A stretch of 64,000 nt of DNA, taken from positions 13,201 through 77,200 of the forward strand of contig JAEZQK010000090.1 in assembly GCA_023413135.1 (NCBI GenBank), written 5' to 3'. The notes below the pieces were generated by a model. It was not told where the DNA came from. It saw nothing but the letters and a program-made list of their open reading frames with translations, and did not search any database. How positions within the stretch are numbered: the stretch's first letter is position 1; every line of letters starts with the position of its first letter. Source of the stretch: Bacillota bacterium (GTDB lineage Bacteria > Bacillota > Clostridia > Christensenellales > Aristaeellaceae). Positions 59,536 through 64,000 of this stretch are shown in pieces. The position numbers were made by a program, and so were the translations under genes.

Positions 59536-60948
59536 CTAATACAGCTTCAAATCATATTCAAGATCGTAATTTATGAATTGGAACTTAAACTCTTCTGCTT
59601 TTGTGACCTCTCCTGTTCGTGAATTGATTTCCACCTTATACTGTAACCGAGCCTGTTCACTATCATATCCACCTGGAAATTTTTCGCAATTCCTGGCGAT
59701 GAAAAGGAATTTCCATAAAGGAACATCTGGATTTGTTATGTCGAAGTAGATGGAAATATCATCATACAGCGCAACGATTTTGCTATCAAGATCATAGGTT
59801 TCCAGGATCGTCTGTATGGCAAGAGTTTGGGCATCGTCTTGCTTCATATCTTGCTCTCCAGGTATGCCATAGGTAAAGGTTGAGCTCGCAATGACGGAAA
59901 TGTCGGGGCCATTGCCATTGATCAGCGGCGTCAAATCCCCGCTTTCAACAATGGCACGCACCTGCGGGGCAACAACTTCCGAATATTCGGCTTTTAGCTC
60001 CAGCGGCCATACCCTGAAGGGCATTTCGTCCGCTCTAAGGGCAAACGCATCAATGGTTTGAAAAAGCGGCGTGGTTGGGCGGCCAGGCAGGTTTTCGACG
60101 CTGCCGTCCGGACGTTTGATCCCCATATCAGGATCGTCTATGATCTGTCCATGCTCATCCACGACGGCAACATGAATACGTTCAACATAGTTATCGCTTC
60201 CTTCCCTAAACAGTTTGAACTGAACATTCCATCTCCGATAGTCGGGGCGTTGTTCTGTTACGTACAAATCCGCCACGGGTAGCGCTTTGTCAAGCGCATC
60301 CAGCGGATAATCCCAAGCCGCCAGGATCGCTTCTTTTGCAATGGCGATGGCTTCTGCTTCGGAGATCACATCCCCGCTGGGCGTTACCAGCGTATCAGGG
60401 TTGCCGAGGTCCCCATAGAACTGTTCGGTGACCTGCTGCCACCATACACGCTGCTCCGGCGTCCAGGTATCCTCAAAGCCCATGATCGCGTAGGTAATGA
60501 TATCAACGGTGATCTCTTCGACATCGGTATGACCTGTCAGCGTCAGTACAAGTTGATCGGTAATGGCGTGTTTTGTTGCTTCGTCTGTTGAATCATCAAA
60601 CAGCTTGGCGGTTTTGCTGCTTTCCTCAATGTTGCCAGAATTGATCAGCGCACGAATCAATACCTGCTTCTGGCTGATCGGCCAGTTTTCGTAGTAGCCT
60701 TCTGTTTGCTCAATTTCCTTCATCGGAACGTACTGTTGTTTCCAAAGCAATGTGGCTGCCAGCGCCGTTACCGCTGCCAGAACCAATATGATCACCAATA
60801 CAAAGCCAACCGATAGCTTCTTTTTCACTTTTACTTCTCCTTTCACGTTCGCCAATATGCGTTGAGCCAGCCAGGGATCGCCCTGCAAACCGGAAAGGCT
60901 CATGTCAACAGCGTGACGAACCATTTCACCCTGCTTGTGTTCATCCAT
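59536..60948 (-). CDS. membrane-anchored anti-sigma factor (module 2)
   Basis: A 470-residue protein. Residues 1-45 are cytoplasmic (DPWLAQRILANVKGEVKVKKK), a helix spans about 46-68, and the rest is outside, with acidic alpha/beta regions and repeated Trp-rich segments (TWTPEQRVWWQQVTEQFYGDLG). It pairs with the sigma gene, overlapping it by 8 bp exactly as in module 1. ATG 60948 is chosen by that overlap; the ATG at 60993 is inside the sigma gene. It probably transmits an external signal. Confidence 0.8.
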   Translation of the reverse strand: MDEHKQGEMVRHAVDMSLSGLQGDPWLAQRILANVKGEVKVKKKLSVGFVLVIILVLAAVTALAATLLWKQQYVPMKEIEQTEGYYENWPISQKQVLIRALINSGNIEESSKTAKLFDDSTDEATKHAITDQLVLTLTGHTDVEEITVDIITYAIMGFEDTWTPEQRVWWQQVTEQFYGDLGNPDTLVTPSGDVISEAEAIAIAKEAILAAWDYPLDALDKALPVADLYVTEQRPDYRRWNVQFKLFREGSDNYVERIHVAVVDEHGQIIDDPDMGIKRPDGSVENLPGRPTTPLFQTIDAFALRADEMPFRVWPLELKAEYSEVVAPQVRAIVESGDLTPLINGNGPDISVIASSTFTYGIPGEQDMKQDDAQTLAIQTILETYDLDSKIVALYDDISIYFDITNPDVPLWKFLFIARNCEKFPGGYDSEQARLQYKVEINSRTGEVTKAEEFKFQFINYDLEYDLKLY

Positions 60949-61459
60949 TGAAGCAACCCCTTTCCAGCGCTGTGCGCAATTTTTTCTTTGCACGGTTCAA
61001 CCGACCTGATACAGATGATGTTGACACTTCCAGGGAGTCGGCAATCTCTGATGTCTTCATGCCCTGATAGTAGTAGAGCATGATAACTTCCTTGAGCTTT
61101 CTTGGCAACTTCATGATAGCTAGCGTTAGTTCTTCATCAGCTTCTTCAACCTGTACAGACGGTTCATGAATTAGTTCTGGCGTTATGCGCCGATCTACAT
61201 AGCGAAACCAAGTGGAACGCCGCATATCCCGGCAGGTGTTGATCGCAATGCGCATCAGCCAAGTCTTTTCGCTACAATCCCCGCGATACGTAGCCATCGC
61301 TTTGTATGCCTTTAGGAACGTTTCTTGTACCGCGTCCTCCGCCAGCGCCGTATCGTGCAGATACATATAACACATGCGAAGCAGCGCAGTTTGATACTGA
61401 TCCACCAAGCGGCATATCTCCTGATCCAGGATGCTGTCAGGGCCCATGACAACCTCCAT
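60941..61459 (-). CDS. ECF-type RNA polymerase sigma factor (module 2)
   Basis: A 172-residue ECF sigma factor, the same length as module 1. Region 2: DTALAEDAVQETFLKAYKAM and TWLMRIAINTCRDMRRSTWF; region 4: KLKEVIMLYYYQGMKTSEIADSLEV with SSVSGRLNRAKKKL. AAGGAGG is 10 bp before ATG 61459; a second start at 61447 has GGAGG at 5 bp. It reads its own promoter if the shared element at 61481-61511 is what it binds. Confidence 0.92.
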   Translation of the reverse strand: MEVVMGPDSILDQEICRLVDQYQTALLRMCYMYLHDTALAEDAVQETFLKAYKAMATYRGDCSEKTWLMRIAINTCRDMRRSTWFRYVDRRITPELIHEPSVQVEEADEELTLAIMKLPRKLKEVIMLYYYQGMKTSEIADSLEVSTSSVSGRLNRAKKKLRTALERGCFNG

Positions 61460-61480
61460 CCGCTGCTCACCTCCTTAACC

Positions 61481-61511
61481 CTATAGACGAAAAGGCTCTC
61501 AAAAAATTCGT
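61481..61511 (-). promoter_or_regulatory. candidate ECF autoregulatory promoter (module 2)
   Basis: On the minus strand ACGAATTTTTT, 11 bp, CGTCTATAG. Compare 5613-5640 upstream of module 1. Confidence 0.5.
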
Positions 61512-61707
61512 ATTTTGGAATAATCTTTGCAGGGTTTTTCACGGTTTTTGCACCCCTCCCATCCGGCGGACATCAACGCCGATGATGAGATCGCGGCCAA
61601 TCTCACTTCGGGGTACGCGCGATTGTAGATTTCTCTGGCTACGGCGATTTCGAGGGCTATACGTATGGGGTTCTGTATGGATATTCGTCCGACTATTTCT
61701 ATGTTCT

Positions 61708-61923
61708 ATAACCATGGGGACGGCAGACTGTGTCAAAACCAAAATTCTCAACCCACGTTATACTATATACGGTATAATTATGTTTTCTATTATACAGCAT
61801 ATTGTGCTGTAAAAAGCGACTTTCGGAGTTTTTACACGGTCTGACGGTTCCTTCGGTTACATGGTCCCCTGATTTGCCGTTTCCCTTGTTTTATGCAAAC
61901 CAAATGAACCGTCCCACTGGTTC
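61708..61923 (+). repeat. flipped-core repeat, copy 1
   Basis: Outer arms start ATAACCATGGGGACGG and end AACCGTCCCACTGGTT. Inner inverted repeats CAGACTGTGTCAAAA (61724-61738) and TTTTACACGGTCTG (61830-61843) bound a ~92-bp core that starts CCAAAATTCTCAACCC. In the copy at 63677-63880 the arms are in the same direction but the core is the reverse complement. The core has TATACT and TATAAT boxes. Confidence 0.88.
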
Positions 61924-61986
61924 GTAAAGCGGCTGGGTCTAGCGTGGGCAAGCGGGCGCGGACATCGCAAAAATGAAGTACAATGC

Positions 61987-62099
61987 GAAATCGAACTGCT
62001 GGACGGGTATCTGGCGCGGCAGGTCAAGCATGAAGGCTATGGTGAAATGTTAGACGACCAAAACAGCTTTTCCAAGACCAGCCCGGACGCAACGTTCAT
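61987..62099 (+). pseudogene. IS1182-family transposase remnant
   Basis: The frame IELLDGYLARQVKHEGYGEM then NSFSKTSPDATF resembles IS1182-type DDE transposases, which read KTDPDATF at this point. The frame is lost soon after. A short fragment only. The rest of the 61512-62348 region, apart from the repeat at 61708-61923, has no gene. Confidence 0.65.
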
Positions 62100-62348
62100 A
62101 CACAACCACGCAGCTTGTGCGCCTTGCTGCTAAAAGATGCAGAGTTGATGATTATAGGGCAACATCAGTTACTGGCATCTTAGGAAGCTGCCACGTCAGA
62201 ACCTGATTCTGGTTTACAACCTACACCATACTGCATATGATACAATATTCTTTGGCCCGGGATGAAACGCCATATGAAATTCGTTGTCTGGTTGAGTTGG
62301 AAGGTATAACCATGTTGCCCCCCATAACAGATGCAGAAGGAGATAAAA

Positions 62349-63611
62349 ATGAAAGAACGAATCACTGTGATAATCCTGATACTGGGTATCACATTGAGTT
62401 TTCTGCCTTGCTCTGCTTTGGCTGGGGCAAAGTTTCCAATAGGCACTGATAAAGTGGAGAAATGGATTAGCCAGGACAGATATGTGACCTATCCCCTGTT
62501 GAAGGCTAGAGACCCGGCTTTGCGGGAAGTTATTGCAAAAATCAACAAGCAAATCGAGGAAACCGCGCATACTGCTGATTATATTGCGTTGCTCAGTGGC
62601 CTCAAGGCCAGTGATAGCACGCTTACAATGAATTACGATATGCTTACAAGTGAAGGCTTTATGAACGGAAGAGGATATATATCCATTCTCATTAACGTAC
62701 AAGGCCAAATGCAATCCGATCCGCCAGCGCAAGCAGATTATCCCATGACATTCAATTTGGCATCGGGTGAGCGTGTGCTTTTTGAGGAGCTTTTCATCGA
62801 CTCAGCGGGTGCAAAGGCATATATTGAAGAAGCACTGCGCAGCAGCATTTCACAAGACCTTGCCGATTGCTTTGAAAACAATCAGTTGCTGCCTGTTCCA
62901 TACCAACAATTCGCTCTCTCTGGGCATGGGCATATCACATTTTATTATGATAAAGACCAGCTTTCCTTCAAAAGCGGTGCTCCCGGCGCTGTGTCTTTTC
63001 GGTTTAGCGAACTGTGGGATTATCTGGACACCTCGTCATCTGGAATCCCCATGTCCTTCATGAATACCGGGTTTGGTACGCCTCAATATCCAAAAGTTCA
63101 TGGAGTTTTGCTGGATTACAAAGAGGTGATAAATGCCGCTGCTCACCTTGGAGACATAGCCGGGATTGATAATTATGTACCTTCAGTGGGCTCGACGTTG
63201 GAGCATGCATTTCGTTGGTGGTCTCCTGTTGGCAATGCTGCTACTTATCCCGCCGGCGGTTATTTTTATCGATTAGAAACCCCACAGTCACGTGGCACAC
63301 TCCTATTGACCGACGAAGCAAAATCAATGATCACTGGTCTACTTACCAGCCGCGTGGATTCCTATGGCATAGAAACAGGGAAAACTTTGTTGGCAGAAGC
63401 CATGAGTTTAGTCGGGCTGCCAGCAACAGAATTTCCCGTAAGTCAAACTGATGCGCAAAGATTACTGGTTTGCGAAGGAAGCGCCGCCGCTTATCGTTTT
63501 ACAGATGCAACGGTAATTGATTCGTATACACTGAGTACACTCTCGCTCACGCTATATGCTGATATGGATGGTATTGTACAGTATATCAAACTAGCCATTG
63601 AAAACACCTGA
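62349..63611 (+). CDS. secreted DUF3298-like protein
   Basis: A 420-residue exported protein. Signal peptide: KERITVIILILGITLSFLPCSALA. Residues ~30-230 resemble DUF4163/DUF3298 proteins: YPLLKARDPALREVIAKINKQI, NVQGQMQSDPPAQADYPMTFNLASGERVLFEELF and FYYDKDQLSFKSGAPGAVSFRFSELWDYL. This domain is also found in RsiV, the lysozyme-sensing anti-sigma factor, though here it is soluble with no helix to hold a sigma factor. ATG 62349 follows AAGGAGAT; the ATG at 62331 is poorer. It lies between two copies of the flipped-core repeat. Confidence 0.75.
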   Translation: MKERITVIILILGITLSFLPCSALAGAKFPIGTDKVEKWISQDRYVTYPLLKARDPALREVIAKINKQIEETAHTADYIALLSGLKASDSTLTMNYDMLTSEGFMNGRGYISILINVQGQMQSDPPAQADYPMTFNLASGERVLFEELFIDSAGAKAYIEEALRSSISQDLADCFENNQLLPVPYQQFALSGHGHITFYYDKDQLSFKSGAPGAVSFRFSELWDYLDTSSSGIPMSFMNTGFGTPQYPKVHGVLLDYKEVINAAAHLGDIAGIDNYVPSVGSTLEHAFRWWSPVGNAATYPAGGYFYRLETPQSRGTLLLTDEAKSMITGLLTSRVDSYGIETGKTLLAEAMSLVGLPATEFPVSQTDAQRLLVCEGSAAAYRFTDATVIDSYTLSTLSLTLYADMDGIVQYIKLAIENT

Positions 63612-63622
63612 CAATGGTCTTT

Positions 63623-63665
63623 GTAGGGGCTGCCGCAGCTTTTCCTTTGTTGCGGCAGCCCCTAC
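63623..63665 (+). terminator. hairpin after the DUF3298-like gene
   Basis: GTAGGGGCTGCCGCA and TGCGGCAGCCCCTAC form a 15-bp stem with a T-rich loop. It lacks a trailing U-run but lies 12 bp after the stop. Confidence 0.7.
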
Positions 63666-63676
63666 TTATTGTCTAC

Positions 63677-63880
63677 ATAACCATGGGGACGTCAGGCTGT
63701 GTCAAAACTCCGAAAGTCGCCTTTTACAACACTATATACCGTATGATAGAAAACATAATTATACTGTATATAGTGTAACATGGGTCGAGAATTTTGGTTT
63801 TGACACAGTCTGACGGTTCCTTCGGTTACATGGTCCCCTGATTTGCCATTTCCCTTTTTTATGCAAACCAAATGAACCGT
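63677..63880 (+). repeat. flipped-core repeat, copy 2
   Basis: Arms ATAACCATGGGGACG and ATGCAAACCAAATGAACCGT match copy 1. Inner repeats CAGGCTGTGTCAAAA (63693-63707) and TTTTGACACAGTCTG (63798-63812) bound a core starting CTCCGAAAGTCGCC and ending GAGAATTTTGG, the reverse complement of copy 1's core with some base changes. Confidence 0.88.
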
Positions 63881-64000
63881 CAGACTGTGTCAAAATGCCC
63901 ATTGAGATAAGCGAACACAGATGATTTTCAGTAAATCAGGATACAAAAAAAGCAAAATGGACGCTGCAGTAAAAAAAGCTGCAGCGGGCTATGCAATGAG
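63881..64000. repeat. RAYT-element 3' end repeat, copy 2 (runs off the window)
   Basis: Matches 59077-59193 from CAGACTGTGTCAAAATGCCC to CTATGCAATGAG with scattered changes. The last bases encode the C-terminal LIA and stop of a second RAYT gene on the minus strand, which must lie to the right of the window. Confidence 0.85.

Noticed and set aside
59111..59539. 142-codon plus-strand frame
   Set aside because: It is the antisense of the broken RAYT gene and crosses the shared repeat.
62349..63611. RsiV-type anti-sigma factor
   Set aside because: The protein has a DUF3298-like domain but a cleavable signal peptide and no cytoplasmic sigma-binding segment, and the sigma gene nearby already has its own partner.

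Overview
The window looks like a chromosome segment of an anaerobic Bacillota bacterium, probably a member of the Clostridia. It has strong AAGGAGG-type ribosome binding sites, UTG/GTG starts, feoAB, ECF sigma factors with DUF4179-like anti-sigma partners, BMP- and LplABC-type importers and a GH29 fucosidase. Most genes are moderately GC-rich. Two stretches (about 35.8-37.5 kb and 40.1-50.2 kb) are richer in AT and hold pseudogenes, tRNA fragments and defence- or stress-type genes, which suggests acquired DNA. The species cannot be named from the sequence.

Layout. 0-8.8 kb: the start of feoB and feoA (leftward), a divergent MntR-type regulator, a DUF2238 membrane protein, peptidase T, a HAD phosphatase, an FAD oxidoreductase, ECF sigma/anti-sigma module 1 and an HI0933-family flavoprotein. 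9-10 kb: a triple-LysM protein. 10.2-22.9 kb: a large acid-sugar catabolic locus. A kinase/PdxA2 pair runs leftward. Rightward are an RraA-like enzyme, a sugar ABC importer, a PPC-domain protein, a TIM-barrel isomerase, a BKACE (DUF849) enzyme, a thiolase, a second DUF1537 kinase and an SDR. 23.5-27.8 kb: VOC protein, AraC regulator, lactonase, an atypical alpha-hydroxy-acid oxidase and an APH-like protein. 28-35.6 kb: a complete BMP-type ABC importer, an azoreductase-like protein, and alsE and alsK. 35.7 kb: tRNA-Arg(CCT).

35.8-37.5 kb: an AT-rich island with a tet(M)-like leader peptide and attenuator in front of a zinc-ribbon L28 paralogue, a P-loop kinase and a broken GNAT gene. 37.7-40.1 kb: secreted and small membrane proteins. 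40.4-50.2 kb: two VOC genes, each facing a degenerate tRNA-Val copy, lie in mirror image around a Y-family polymerase/YolD pair with an SOS-type promoter, a CHAP-domain secreted protein, RecQ, a PstS remnant and a flavin reductase. 50.2-59 kb: a fucosidase locus with an LplABC-type importer, GH29, a sugar isomerase, a double-thioredoxin-fold protein, a nonsense-interrupted SH3-like gene and a divergent AraC regulator. 59-64 kb: a broken RAYT (Y1-type) transposase, ECF module 2, a DUF3298-like secreted protein, and repeats. The right edge enters a second RAYT copy.

Dispersed repeats are a second theme. Three copies of a roughly 125-bp element made of two facing palindromes (BIME-like) occur. 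A pair of roughly 210-bp elements have mutually inverted cores. Several hairpin repeats sit at gene ends. The strongest candidates for undescribed biology are the acid-sugar/BKACE locus, the leader-controlled L28 paralogue, the flipped-core repeat pair near the RAYT genes, and the mirror-image VOC/tRNA-Val modules.
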